Numbered from the stretch's first letter, positions 28,101 to 37,399 are shown. The stretch: 64,000 nucleotides of DNA from Stichopus chloronotus (GCA_021234535.1 CM037841.1:14280825-14344824), one strand, 5' to 3'. Notes: generated by a model not told the origin, from the letters alone. A program made the numbers and translations.

Positions 28101-28423
28101 TTTTCACTTCAGGGGTGCGCGAAGTTTGGCATTATTGTCTACTAGTGCACAGTATACGGTACTTCTTGTATCTGTTCTCTACAGTACAATGATTTTGCTT
28201 TGTTTCGCGTAACCGATACCCATCACAATATTTTCTGCACACATGTGGACTTGGTCTTGGCAACAACATATAAAATGGAGGTAACTCTGCATGAAACTGT
28301 TCCTACCTGCTGCATTAGGTCCTGTATTATTTCCTCGTTTTCATCCTCACCGCTGCTATCATCGTCTTCAATTTCTACATTGCTCTTACCATGTTCCAAA
28401 GCAGTTGTTTCCATTTCTTCCAA
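3931..28423 (-). CDS. SART3: SART3: U4/U6 snRNP recycling factor, complete gene, 22 coding exons, 1006 aa
   Basis: Role (family knowledge): SART3 is a nuclear protein that re-anneals U4 and U6 snRNPs after splicing and recruits the deubiquitinases USP4 and USP15. Coding exons in transcript order: 28423-28307, 24551-24425, 23017-22913, 21979-21795, 21061-20956, 20397-20273, 19775-19627, 18643-18504, 17822-17700, 15891-15826, 15287-15229, 14744-14635, 13097-12902, 11447-11115, 10738-10546, 10287-10139, 9590-9507, 8769-8650, 8135-8046, 7562-7479, 5556-5390, 4123-3931. They sum to 3021 nt and every phase agrees. Domains: acidic N-terminus (1-39), HAT repeats (about 40-536), RG-rich and basic linker (537-711), RRM1 (about 739-815), RRM2 (about 838-912), LSm-binding tail (994-1006). 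The human protein is 963 aa. The start is the first ATG of the acidic exon. The least certain junction is exon 7/8, which uses a weak GTACTT donor. Identity is secure from the HAT order, the paired RRMs and the C-terminal motif. Confidence 0.96.
4148..4864. mobile_element. 717-bp element with 42-bp inverted repeats, piggyBac-like MITE candidate
   Basis: The left arm (4148-4189, containing CCAGGGAGGTGTTATTAGAT) is matched by a near-perfect reverse complement at 4824-4864. TTAA sits at each outer edge, the target-site pattern of piggyBac elements. A second inner inverted pair lies at 4370-4388 and 4793-4811 (core ACTAGTTGCCGA). The interior has no intact transposase. It lies inside the last intron of SART3. 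A collapsed relative sits at 38524-38558 and part of the interior recurs near 59832. The superfamily is inferred from TTAA and TIR form only. Confidence 0.6.
4803..5010 (-). pseudogene. Degenerate or alternative copy of the SART3 terminal exon
   Basis: Downstream of a CCAG acceptor (5011-5014), in the same phase as the real last exon, an open frame of 69 codons reaches a TAG at 4803-4805. It begins LIVGPRGGESTQIMLV, resembling VGPRGKGRTQLLLV of the true exon. Over 41 aligned bases I count 28 identities, and the changes in the first five codons are all synonymous. A second weaker echo (VVGSRKN) follows at about 4890-4910. The frame then runs into the inverted-repeat arm and lacks the LSm-binding tail. 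It is either a decayed exon duplication or an alternative 3' exon making a tail-less isoform. Confidence 0.4.
5557..6260. other. SART3 intron 20, distal part, nothing further recognised
   Basis: This is intronic sequence between exon 21 and the hairpin at 6261. It contains G/A-rich stretches and no coding or RNA-gene signal that I can support. Confidence 0.5.
6261..6334. repeat. 30-bp-arm inverted repeat (hairpin) inside a SART3 intron
   Basis: The left arm starts AACACACCAAACACTCTACC at 6261 and the right arm ends GAGTATTTGGTGTGTT at 6334. The arms pair over about 30 bases with about three mismatches around a 14-base loop centred near 6297. The size is in the range of a precursor-microRNA stem, but nothing else marks it as one. 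It may equally be a collapsed MITE. Confidence 0.75.
6660..6885. repeat. Folded-back minisatellite of a 17-19 bp unit
   Basis: From 6668 to 6775 the unit GGTTCGATGTTCCCAGG is repeated about six times with small changes. From about 6780 to 6862 the complementary unit (GGAACATCGAACCCT type) appears several times in the opposite orientation. The array as a whole is therefore an imperfect palindrome. It lies within SART3 intron 20. Confidence 0.85.
6930..7210 (-). repeat. Diverged relative of the AGGTCA-containing repeat element
   Basis: Read on the minus strand, this resembles the 142-bp unit seen at 33.4-34.5 kb: a GAGATATCTCAACAAGGG-type block, a 'CTCATATTTGG' block, then GGGGTCA half-sites and AAAACCTTGTAAAGAC. 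It is more diverged than the copies at 26.1-27.4 and 33.3-34.6 kb, and its ends are not clear. Confidence 0.45.
7479..8135 (-). other. SART3: SART3 RRM2 (exons 19-20)
   Basis: RNP2 is LFVSNL (residues 839-844) in exon 19, and RNP1 is KGLAFVEF (877-884) in exon 20. The intron position (7563-8045) matches the split in RRM1, as expected if the two RRMs arose by duplication. The domain closes in exon 21 with the HNISVAISNPPSRK stretch. Confidence 0.92.
9507..10287 (-). other. SART3: SART3 RRM1 (exons 16-17)
   Basis: Exon 16 carries the RNP2 motif IFVKNL (residues 741-746) after KTQ-rich linker sequence. Exon 17 carries the RNP1 motif RGFGYVEF (779-786). The intron at 9591-10138 falls between helix 1 and strand 2 of the RRM. 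The fold finishes in exon 18 (8769-8650; ALALDRESIAGRPMYV). In the family the RRMs contact U6 snRNA. Confidence 0.92.
11115..11447 (-). other. SART3: SART3 exon 14: RG-rich then Lys-rich linker
   Basis: This 333-nt exon encodes residues 537-647, phase 0 at both ends. The first half is rich in Arg and Gly (KQRGGRGGGSDRWRGGEGEG, then SRDRGGQRRDYNR). The second half is Gln/Glu/Lys-rich and ends in a basic block (MRKTNLKRK) that could serve as a nuclear localisation signal. Human SART3 has a Lys-rich coiled-coil/NLS at this place but, as I recall it, no comparable RGG stretch. The exon probably accounts for much of the extra length of this protein. Confidence 0.85.
14955..15078. repeat. CAGA/GACA tetranucleotide microsatellite
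   Basis: Imperfect CAGA repeats (ACAGACAGACAC, GATAGACAGACAGGCAGAC and similar) lie within a SART3 intron. Confidence 0.85.
18834..18848. repeat. 15-base C homopolymer in a SART3 intron
   Basis: This uninterrupted C run on the plus strand lies in the SART3 intron downstream of exon 7. Similar runs occur at 36848-36863, 41116-41129, 42891-42908 and about 59029-59041. Confidence 0.9.
26094..27381 (-). mobile_element. Second copy of the GATTCCTTGC-ended repeat element, reversed and interrupted
   Basis: The left edge (26094-26131, AACCAGAAAGCCAAAAGGCT then GATTCCTTGC) is the reverse complement of the right edge of the 33252-34598 element. The right edge (27335-27378, TGCATAGATTCCCC then GCAAGGAATC) is the reverse complement of that element's left edge, with a CA tract in the matching place (27303-27336). 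Only one or two of the roughly 142-bp internal units survive. Unrelated sequence (about 26350-27060) occupies the middle. It lies in the long first intron of SART3. Confidence 0.7.
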
Positions 28424-29683
28424 GTTGTGTCCGCTGTATCAGATCTCAAGGAGTTAACGATTTAGAGGGCGCTTCAGATGTAAACAATAATGCAGACAGT
28501 AATACTGTAATATTTACATGCAATGATGTAATGCTTTGGCAAAAACACAGTAACTGCTCCCGATTTCGCGAGATATAGTAATTCAACACTTGCTTCATAA
28601 GCCTAATCAGAACAAGGCTTGGCCTACAGTAACTTGAAGTATCTGTGAATGAAATCAGAACAAAGATTTCAAGATAACTACTGTATTTGGACCTTTAGCC
28701 TGGTAAGTGGTATACTGTGAAGCCGTACTTTACGTAGGGATCGTGGATGGTACATTACTGTCGTAACTTTTGTTTTATTGCAAACGGTCAGGCCTAGCAT
28801 AGGGTAACTGATAGAAATCAGGCTAAAAGTGGTAGTCTACAGTAGGCCCTTTACTGACTAAGGCAATCTGACCGGAGTGTGGGGTGTATTTTGAGTAAAA
28901 GTGCAGGCGCAGATGACCCAAAAGAAAAAAAATACTGAGGTCTGATTTTTTTTCAGTTTTTTTTTAACAACCCCTCTACAGTCAGTGGCTGAAATGGCAT
29001 ATTTCTCAGGTGTTTTATGGAAATACATACTGTACATACAGATATGGGTTGTGATGATATTGACAAAGAATCAACATGAATTACGTATTCTTTTTCGTGC
29101 ATTCTCATTGGAGTACTGGGCATGTGGAGGTCTGACAATCTCAACTTTTTCATTCAAGTCGGATGGGCTGAGTCCCCCGAGCTCCCTTTGACCCCCGAGC
29201 TCCCTTTGACCCCCATTAAAACCTGCAGGTTCTGCCACCAATGTTAAATTTTACAGAAACCTAAACCATTAACAGACCCTCTGGGGTTCCTGTCTTAAAA
29301 ATAAAAAGGTAAAAATAGGATCACGACAAACCAGGGTTTTCATCTTCACAGTACTAGTATGATAATCCTGAAACATTTAATTTGCACAAATTTAATCAGG
29401 TGAATAAACACTAGCTAGGCCTGCAATAGTCTACTGTACTCATTTTGAAAATCAGGCTTGATTATACCACTGACTTACAGTAAGTACACATGGTAATCTA
29501 TGTGTACTGGCTATTTTATCAGTCTTATGATGAAAATTTTTCCAATAGCTGCCCAACTGCCATTCTCATCGGTCACCTGCATGTATTATTTAAATCAACC
29601 CTGACCAACTGTGTTTTATTCACGGTCATTTGCTTGCCATGTGTACTTTGTTTTAAGATCACAGAGTCAACAGAACTTTGTCC
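28424..29683. promoter_or_regulatory. 1.26-kb spacer between divergent start codons (candidate bidirectional promoter)
   Basis: SART3 starts leftward at 28423 and the Tpt1/LRR gene starts rightward at 29684. Nothing coding is recognised between them. Both 5' UTRs and core promoters must lie here unless upstream non-coding exons exist. No TATA box is obvious at a fixed distance, and the region is not strongly GC-rich. A 21-base block (CCCCCGAGCTCCCTTTGA type) is duplicated in tandem at about 29175-29215. Confidence 0.5.
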
Positions 29684-32600
29684 ATGATGGAAGAGGCAAC
29701 AAACCCACTTACAGATTGCAGCGCTCTCTCCCACAACAGAAAGTTGAGCAAACGACTGGCTTACATATTGCGATATGGAGCAAAGAAAGAAGGGCTTGCA
29801 GTCTCAGATAAAGGTAAAGAAAGAAGCTGAATGATCCGCTGTATCATGGGATTTGTATTACAGTGCCAGCACCATAGTTACACCAGTGTTAAACAATGCA
29901 TGTACTGTCGTTTGTATGTAAGATTGGATATACTGTAGTTAGTGAAATAGTGTCTGTTGCTGTTGGCATTGACAATGAAAATAATAGTAGTAATTATATG
30001 ATTGTTTAAACAAACATTTACTGTACAATGTTGCCAAGTCTCCCAATGGAGTTCATGTGCTTAATTCTCATGATTATTTTGTACTTATCTTGTGTAGAAA
30101 CAATATGCTACATTTCTGTCACACTTGTTTTCATCAGTTCAGATTTAGGTGGCTGGGAATAAATGGTCAGTCACTGTAAATTTGTTATTTTATGTTATAC
30201 TGACATTACAGACATCTTGGAGCAATCCAGTCGGCACAACCACAGTTGCAGTTCAGTGTGCAATAATTCTAGAAGAATACAATACATGAATTAAACACCA
30301 TTTCATCCCATGCTACAGTAAGTCTGACTGAAAAGATGAATTTGTCAGTTTGACCAAAGTTATGACACAGTGGCACGAATGCTGTAGATCAATAGAGGAA
30401 TATGTTAGTGATTAGGTCATTAAATTCTCTTGTGCATGAGATTTACAGGTCTCCATTTAAATTCTGTGTTTGATCTTCCAATTCCATAACTACCGTAGGT
30501 TTTGTCAATATATGTGAACTGATGACCCTTGACCTCATGAAGGATTACACCATAGATGAGGTGAAGAATGAAGTACAGATTTCTGTTTCTTGCTCTGGCA
30601 AGAAGCGCTATGAGCTGAAACCAGATTGTGGTGAGACTTTAGTGAGGGCAACCTACAGGAGGAGGTTTGAACCAGTGAGTAAAATTTCATTAAAAAGCTC
30701 TGTCTGCTGCTTAACAAATGATTTGAGAGATTCCAACACTGTACAGTCTTGTTCACTTGTAAACATGATGGAATGCCTAGAGTGGCTATCAGTTTTAAAC
30801 AGTTGGGGGGGGGGCAGAGCTGGCTATGATGCAAAATGTAGAAGTATGACCCATGGTCATTGAATACACTATCTGAGGTGAGAGATCCCTCCCTCCTCTT
30901 TTAGAACTTCTCCTTATGGGTATGGTGTCTTCACTGTAGGTGCAAAAAGTGCAAATCAGCAAAGTATGCAGGACATACCGTAACATGATAATTTTTAGAA
31001 TAGTAGGCTGCTGTTGAAATAAACAGATCTATTTATGCATGGTGATTTGTATATATGAGCATGAAAATGTTCTTGGCAAGAGGTCATCCCTTTTCATTGG
31101 TGTCATGTATATCCTCCACCCTACACCCCTTCAGTGTACTGGAGAGACTTGTGGAATCCTTGTCTGTGCAGATTCTGTCCTAACAGATATCAGAAACTGT
31201 TGCTGAAAATCATGCATCTGTCATACATTGATGTATTTAGCTATCTGCAATGTAAGAAATGCCTTATGAAGGGAGCATGGTCCTCATATTTATTTTGTTT
31301 AATGTCACTGTACTCATCATAACCTAGTTTCTGTTGCCTCATTACAGTATGTATTAATTGATGTGAGCACCTATGCTTATCTACTGTAAGGTACATGATT
31401 GAAACAACAATGCATATTTTCATTCTGATTCAGCAATGTATAACATGCTGTTACATGTCATGTAAATATAAATATGTGGGATCATATTGAAAACTTCCAT
31501 TTTAATCTTCATCGGTTGAATCGACCTTACTGGTCACCTCACTGTTAAGGGTTGTAATATTTCCTCCTGTTAAAACTTCGTTCCTGCTGATTTCTCTGTT
31601 TTGAACCAAAGTCATGCTGCTCTTGAAACACAATGTCCAAATGTGAATGTTGCCGCTTGAAGTATCTCAAAATTACTTTTTCCAAATATCTGTAGAATCC
31701 ATTCCATGATGGAACTCAAGTCAAGAGGTTACTGGAGCTCTGCCTGGATTATATATGCAAACAAATTGAAGACTACAGCCTGGAAGAATTCCCTGATGAA
31801 TATCTGGTCAGGTAAACATTTAACTGCATAAACATTCATATTTGTATCCAAAGTATTGATGTAAAGTTGTAATCCAACATAAGCAAATAGTTTGTTTACT
31901 CTGAGCTTGAACTCGGTTTACTAAACTGTAATCGTTGTCTGTACTTGTAACTGTAGTCATGTTTCCTGAAATAGCATGTACAATATTTGAATACATACAG
32001 TATTTACTTATTTTGAAGTTTGCTTAGATTTGATACAATGTATTTGGAGATTGGAATTTGAAATATATCAAACTTTAAACTTTAATTCTCATTGTTCATT
32101 ACTGCATAGTTGGTATGTGTAATGTCATCAACTGCTTTTAATTACTTCTGTGGTACTAATAACAGTCCCCCAAAACATAGGAATGCATCATCCCAAAAGT
32201 GTGATTGTATGCATCGCATTTACAATAATTGAGGTGATGTGAACAATTTGCTTGTTAATCCTCATTGATCAATGTTCAACCGGTGCTGTGGCTGAGTGGA
32301 TAAACATGGTTGCATTTGAAGCGATGAAGATTAACAACTGGGAGGTTCGGGGCTCGATCCCTGGCTGAGCCACAGTAAGATTGGTTTCCACCCAAGAGTT
32401 ATCAACGTAAGCTTTTCCTAGTCTGAACTTACCTTGTAAAAAGAGTAGGCCAAATTTGATCAGAAACTGTTGAGTTGGAAGTCACCTTGTGTGAAGATAT
32501 AATGTGAGCAACATACTTCTTCCACACTTGGCAAGTTGCTTAGAATCATTAAATAATTTCTCTTCATGGCCTAAATTTAATAAACTACAATTAAAATTCA

Positions 32601-35100
32601 TATGTTGATGCATCAGCCTACATCTTCAGAATAACAGTGACAGGTTTATATAGAAAATTGTGTAATCTTGGTATTGTCAGTAGTTCTTTCTTCTTGCTTT
32701 CTTTCTTTACAGAGAGATAATCCATAGAATGAAGAGGGATAAAAGGCTTAGTAACAAAGCAATTGTAAACCTTATTGGTCCAGGTTTAGAGGTTCTTGAT
32801 CTGGAGGGAATGTTCATGACACAAAAGACCCTTAACGTCATTAAGCAACAAGGTTATAATTTAAAGAGTCTGAGCTTGAAAGGAGCTGGTTACCTCCTCA
32901 CGGATCATAACTTTGTACCCCTCATCAAGGTGAGCTACTGACCTATAACTTCATTATTGTGATTAGTTTAACATCACTCCTAAAGACTGTAGCTTCACTA
33001 GTCCCACTCTCCATGCACCCCCCCCCCCTTTCCCACACACACCCCCAAATAGTAGTTTGGGTGTTTTACAGCGGAAAACAATGGCTGCCTAGTTTACAGC
33101 CATTGTTTCTCCTTTTAGTCATATCTCCTTCAAGTTGGCATGTCTGCTTGTTAAAGGGGATTCATTTTTTGTATATGTTTGTACTGTATATTGCAAGGCA
33201 GGTGAGATACTTTAGTCCCCAACCTTTGCAACATTGGGAGTAAAAATTTTTGATTCCTTGCCGCAGGCAAAAGGAATCTATGCAGTCCTGATGTCGTGCG
33301 GGTGTGTGTGTGTGTGTGTGTGTGTGTGACGCTTGTTGTAAACGCGATATCTCAAGAAGGGTAACCATGACTGATCTCATACTTGCTGTGTGGGTTGGTC
33401 ATAGTAAGTAAATGATCCCTATTCTTTTTGGTGGAGGTCAAAGGTCATTTGAAGTCACCAGATGGCAAAATGTGAAAACCTTGTAAACATGATATCTCAA
33501 GAATGGTAACTATGACTGATGTCATACTTAGTGTGTAGGTTGTTCATATTAAGTATATGATCCCTATTGTCTTTGGTGGAGGTCAAAGGTCATTTGAGGT
33601 CACCAGAGGTCAAAATGTGGAAACCTTGTAAACACATTATCTCTAGAAGAGTAACTGTGACTGATGTCATACTTGGTGTGTGGGTTGGTCATATTGAGTT
33701 TTGTTTTTGGTCCAGGTCGAAGGTCATTTGAGGTCATCAGAGGTCAACTTGTGAAAACCTTTTAAACACAGTATCTCCAGAAGGGTAACTGTGACTGATG
33801 TCATACTTGTTTTGTGGATTGTATATAGTCAGTAGAATACTCCCCTTGATTTTGGTGGAAGTCAAAGGTCATTTGAGGTCACCAAAGGTCAAATTGTGAA
33901 AACCTTGTAAACACAATATCTCCTAAAGGGTAACTGTGACTGATGTCATACTTAGTGTGTTGCTTGGTCATACTGATTAGATGATCCCTATCATCTTTGG
34001 TGAGGGGCAAAGGTCATTTGAGGTCACCAGAGGTCAAACTGTAATAACCTTGAAAACACAATATCTCCAGAAGAGTAACCATGGCTGATGTTATACTTGG
34101 TCTGTGGGTTGGTAATAATGAGATCTCTAGTGTTTTGGTTGAGGTCAAGGGTCATTTGAGGTCACCAGAGGTCAAACTGTAAAAGTGTGTAAACACTATA
34201 TCTCCAGGAGTCTAACCTTGACTGATGTCTTGCTTGATGTGTAGATTGTATATTCTAAGTAGAAGACTCCTTTTGTTTGTGGTGGAGGTCAAAGGTCATT
34301 TGAGGTCACCTGAGGTCAAACCTTGCTAACACATTTACTCCAGAAGGGTAATGTTGACTGATGTCATACTTGATGTGTGGGTTGGCCATACTGGGTAGGT
34401 GATCACTATTGCTTTTGGTGGATGTCTAATGTCACGGTCATTTCAGGTCACCAAAGTAAAGGTCATTTTGGGTTAAAGGCTTGTGATGCATCAAGAACAA
34501 TAACTGCAGTTGATCTTACACTTGTCATCTGGATAATTCATGTTTGTTATAATATAACCATGTTGCAAGGAATCACAAAGCCTTTTGGCGTTCTGGTTAA
34601 ATAATGTGCCAAAAAGTTTGTAAACTACTTGAAGTAAATATCAGGAATTAGTTACAGTGCTTAGAGTTGTGGGATGGTTGTTTCAGTTCATTTCATAATA
34701 ACTTACTGTAGGTTGAGTTCCTGTTGTGTAGTATTTCATTTAACAAGATAACATTTTATCAGTCTGACATGAATTCATAGTAATTTTTGTCTTACCTTCT
34801 TTCTTCTAGAAACTTGGAAATCTTGAAACCCTGGATATTTCTGGCTGTTCACATCTTACTGCCATTTCATTTGCCAGCATACCAAGAGCTTTACCTTCGC
34901 TGAGGAGATTACTTATGTCAAATATACCAAGTCTTTCAGAAGAAGATGTTGTGTTTTTGATGAAAGAATCTAAACATCTGAAATATTTACAGCTCTATGG
35001 TACTGATGACCAGAAGTTAACTTCCAAATCATTTTCTAGAATCCTGGGACTTGCCAGAGATCTGCACATTTACATTGCTGCTTCAACTGCAGTGTCCTGA
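29684..35100 (+). CDS. Tpt1/KptA N-lobe fused to leucine-rich repeats, 5 exons, 309 aa
   Basis: Exons: 29684-29813, 30499-30674, 31696-31811, 32713-32929, 34810-35100. All junctions are GT-AG and the phases agree (930 nt including TGA). Residues about 15-100 match the N-terminal winged-helix RNA-binding lobe of tRNA 2'-phosphotransferase: KLSKRLAYILRYGAKKEGL, then GFVNICELM, then KKRYELK and LVRATYRRR. In active enzymes the first motif reads LRHGA, but here the His is Tyr. The Arg of the IRANQ motif is kept (VRAT), while QGHS is lost. The NAD+-binding catalytic lobe is absent. From residue about 103 comes a helical segment (LLELCLDYICKQIEDYSLEE), possibly box-like, then about five LRRs (LEVLDLEG, LKSLSLKG, LETLDISGCSHLT, LRRLLMS, LKYLQLYG). 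I infer a non-catalytic RNA- or protein-binding adaptor. The alternative is two genes, with exons 1-2 a broken Tpt1. Two adjacent ATGs start it. Confidence 0.8.
32281..32400 (+). mobile_element. tRNA-derived SINE-like sequence
   Basis: An exact box A match (TGGCTGAGTGG, 32289-32299) and a box B-like sequence (GGCTCGATCCC, 32351-32361) lie 52 bases apart on the plus strand, as in an RNA polymerase III promoter. A canonical cloverleaf does not fold: the acceptor partner is poor and the anticodon arm is irregular. It is therefore probably a SINE head rather than a tRNA gene. The body may continue to about 32560, but I cannot place its end. It lies in the third intron of the Tpt1/LRR gene. Confidence 0.55.
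33252..34598 (+). mobile_element. Repeat element with GATTCCTTGC / GCAAGGAATC ends and about seven 142-bp AGGTCA units
   Basis: The left end is GATTCCTTGC followed by a short self-complementary hairpin (to 33278) and a GT tract (about 33301-33328). The right end is GCAAGGAATC at 34565-34574, followed by a conserved 24-base tail. Inside are tandem units of about 142 bp starting near 33436, 33581, 33715, 33861, 34005, 34143 and 34287, with a decayed eighth near 34421. Typical unit blocks are AGGTCAAAGGTCATTTG, AGGTCACCAGAGGTCAAA, AAAACCTTGTAAACAC, 'ATCTCCAGAAGGGTAAC' and GACTGATGTCATACTTG. A reversed copy lies at 26094-27381. There is no coding capacity. It sits in the fourth intron of the Tpt1/LRR gene. 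Confidence 0.75.
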
Positions 35101-35498
35101 GAGTCTTGTTCATTGAACCATGTCGTATGATTTAATGCTGAAGAGCAGGCCTCTGGAACTAGAGCCCAAAATCTGATCCTGATTGCAGCATGTAACTGGA
35201 AAATGCAGTGGAAAGGTTAAATGAGAAACTTGTTTGAAGAAGGAAATTTTTCATGGACTCTGCTATTGTTTTCTTGTGGTAGTAAGAAATCATTTTAGGG
35301 TGCTGGGTTATTTTGATGCAATTGTTTCTTTATCTGAATATTAACAGCTACCAGGGCCTAGCCAAAAACGTATCCATGTGATTACTTTGTCTTGGTTACT
35401 TTTTAGAGCAGAGTCTCTGTAATCGATAATGTACAGCATTCTGCACATACTGTTTTCACTGAGTCAACTGCAATACTACAGGTAGACAGAAAACAGAA

Positions 35499-35504
35499 AA
35501 TAAA
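35499..35504 (+). promoter_or_regulatory. Poly(A) signal AATAAA for the Tpt1/LRR gene
   Basis: An AATAAA lies 399 bases past the stop at 35100, immediately before the terminal repeat of the next mobile element. Confidence 0.55.
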
Positions 35505-35509
35505 ACTAC

Positions 35510-37399
35510 AAAAGCCCATTATGGCCAGACGAAAATTTATTTATGATTCGTGATTTCGAACTAACAATCCCTAATTACTAAATAATAGTCCATAATTACG
35601 AATTAACAATCCATAATTACAAAGCAGTAACCCGTAATTACGAATTAATAATCTGTAATTATGAGATAACAATCGGTATACTCCGAAAATCTGAGATACC
35701 AGTTGAAATTTTTCGTATCTCAGTCTACTAGTAGCTCATCTTAAAAAAGGTGCCAAATATTGCACTGAATTGTGTCTAAGGTTACCTGGTAATTGAAAAA
35801 TTTCTAAATAAATATGAAATACCAGATGGAGTTATTCATATTAAAGTGTAAAAGTGATGATAGTCGGGAAAATCTGATATACCAGATGGAATTTTTCTTA
35901 TCTCAGTCTATCTTTTTATTATCAGATGGAAGTTAAAAATTTCTCCCAAGAAAAAAAGACAGATTTCGTTAGAAAGTAAAAGGTGTTGAATTTTTTCTGG
36001 AAATGACAATAGCATAAAGATGTTACCATTTTTCTGTAATTTTTTTTTTTCAATTTTGAATTTGCAGACATAAGATCCCCATTTCAATGCTGGGTACAGT
36101 AAATGCAGTTCAAGTACACCCAGTAAGTGCCCTTTCCTGCCATATGGAGGTTTTGAAAACCCCAAATTTTCTTGTATGATCCCCGCCAACCAGTGGTGGC
36201 GCGCCGCTTAGATAGTGACCCCGCTAGTTAGTCACAAACATAATTCGGGAAAACAATGCTCCCCCAAATAAAACGTCCTAGCCACCGATGCGTCAATGGG
36301 TTCAGCAAAAAAGTATTGGTCAAGTAATCGAAAGAAAAAATAGAAGAGGATGCGTAATTCATTACGATTCTTGTACCAGTTTAAAAACGTGACATGTACC
36401 ACCACTTGTAATAGATTGATTTTCCATTTCACATGAGTTGAAGGTATTTGCAGACATGATATCCACATTTTAAGACTCGATACATCCATCTTTAGTACAC
36501 GCGGGAAGTTCCGTTTCCTGCCATCTGGGGGTTCTGAAAAGACAAAATTGTACGCTCATCGCCAACCAATGGTGGCGCTCCGCTTAGATAGTAATGTCTC
36601 TGATTAGTTACACAAATAACTCAGGCAAACTCTGTCCCCACCCTAAAAAAATCTCGGTGTCGATTTCCTATGTGTTCAGCCACAAAGTGTTTCCCAAGTT
36701 CTCAAAAAAAAAAAAAAAAAATGGAAGGGGTTGCGTAATTCATTACAATTCTTGCATCACCTCAACCTACCTGGCATGTATAACTATTTTCCATAGATTG
36801 ATTTCTTTTCTCATAAATTGAGGAATTGCAGACATTACTCAACCTCGCCCCCCCCCCCCCCCCAAATTTTCCAAGCTCAATCTTTTGTTTCGCTGATAAT
36901 CTGTTTGTTTCGCCTGACAATGCCCTTTTTGTGTGAAGACTGCACCTAGTACCCTTACCCCTTCCCCCGTAATGAGAAAAGCATTCCTAGTGTCTGAAAA
37001 CCATCGGTGTGAGGTTGCAACATAGTTGGAAAAAATACCCACCCAGTCGGACTTTTTACTTTCACAGCCCACTAAAGATGTGACCCCACCTACGACCCTG
37101 ATGACAATGAATGTAAACAGTACATTTAGAGCTCGCCATTACCTTCGTTTGGGCCTAAGAATGAATAATAAAGAGTAATAATGTCCTTTTCTTGTATACT
37201 GTCCTCCTTTATTAATTCGTTATAACGAATTATTAATTCGTAATTACGGATTATTAACTCGTACTTACCAATTATTAACTCGTAATAACCGACTATTAAT
37301 TCTTAATTATGAGTTATTAATTCGTAATTACGGATTATTAACTCGTAATTACGAATTAGTGGATTAAAAAGACTTTTTTTGTCGGCCTTATGGGCTTTC
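35510..37399. mobile_element. 1.9-kb element with terminal inverted repeats and mirrored minisatellites
   Basis: The left end (35511-35530, AAAGCCCATTATGGCCAGAC) is matched in inverse at 37381-37399 (GTCGGCCTTATGGGCTTT), allowing two single-base gaps. Just inside each end is a minisatellite of a roughly 20-bp unit built on CGTAATTACGAATTAA (35555-35690 and 37205-37365), with the two arrays in opposite orientation. The centre holds tandem units of about 385 bp. No transposase frame is visible, so the element is non-autonomous. I cannot assign a superfamily or a clear target-site duplication. Confidence 0.7.
36061..36840. repeat. Two tandem units of about 385 bp, with the start of a third
   Basis: The block TTTGCAGACAT starts units at about 36061 and 36448, and a variant does so at about 36825. 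Each unit then shows a TTTCCTGCCAT-type block, GCCAACCA.TGGTGGCGC, CGCTTAGATAGT, a block like GTGTTCAGC, TGCGTAATTCATTAC and an ATAGATTGATTT block. Identity between the units is high but with many point changes. A detached copy of the GCCAAC..TAGATAGT block is at 45517-45555. Confidence 0.8.

Noticed and set aside
30675..31695. Search for a Tpt1 catalytic-lobe exon in the intron after exon 2
   Set aside because: No frame carries the HGT, NAD+-pocket or later Arg motifs of the family, so no extra exon was added.
33301..33328. GT repeat considered as a stand-alone microsatellite
   Set aside because: The same tract occurs at the same place in the reversed copy at 27.3 kb, so it is part of the element.
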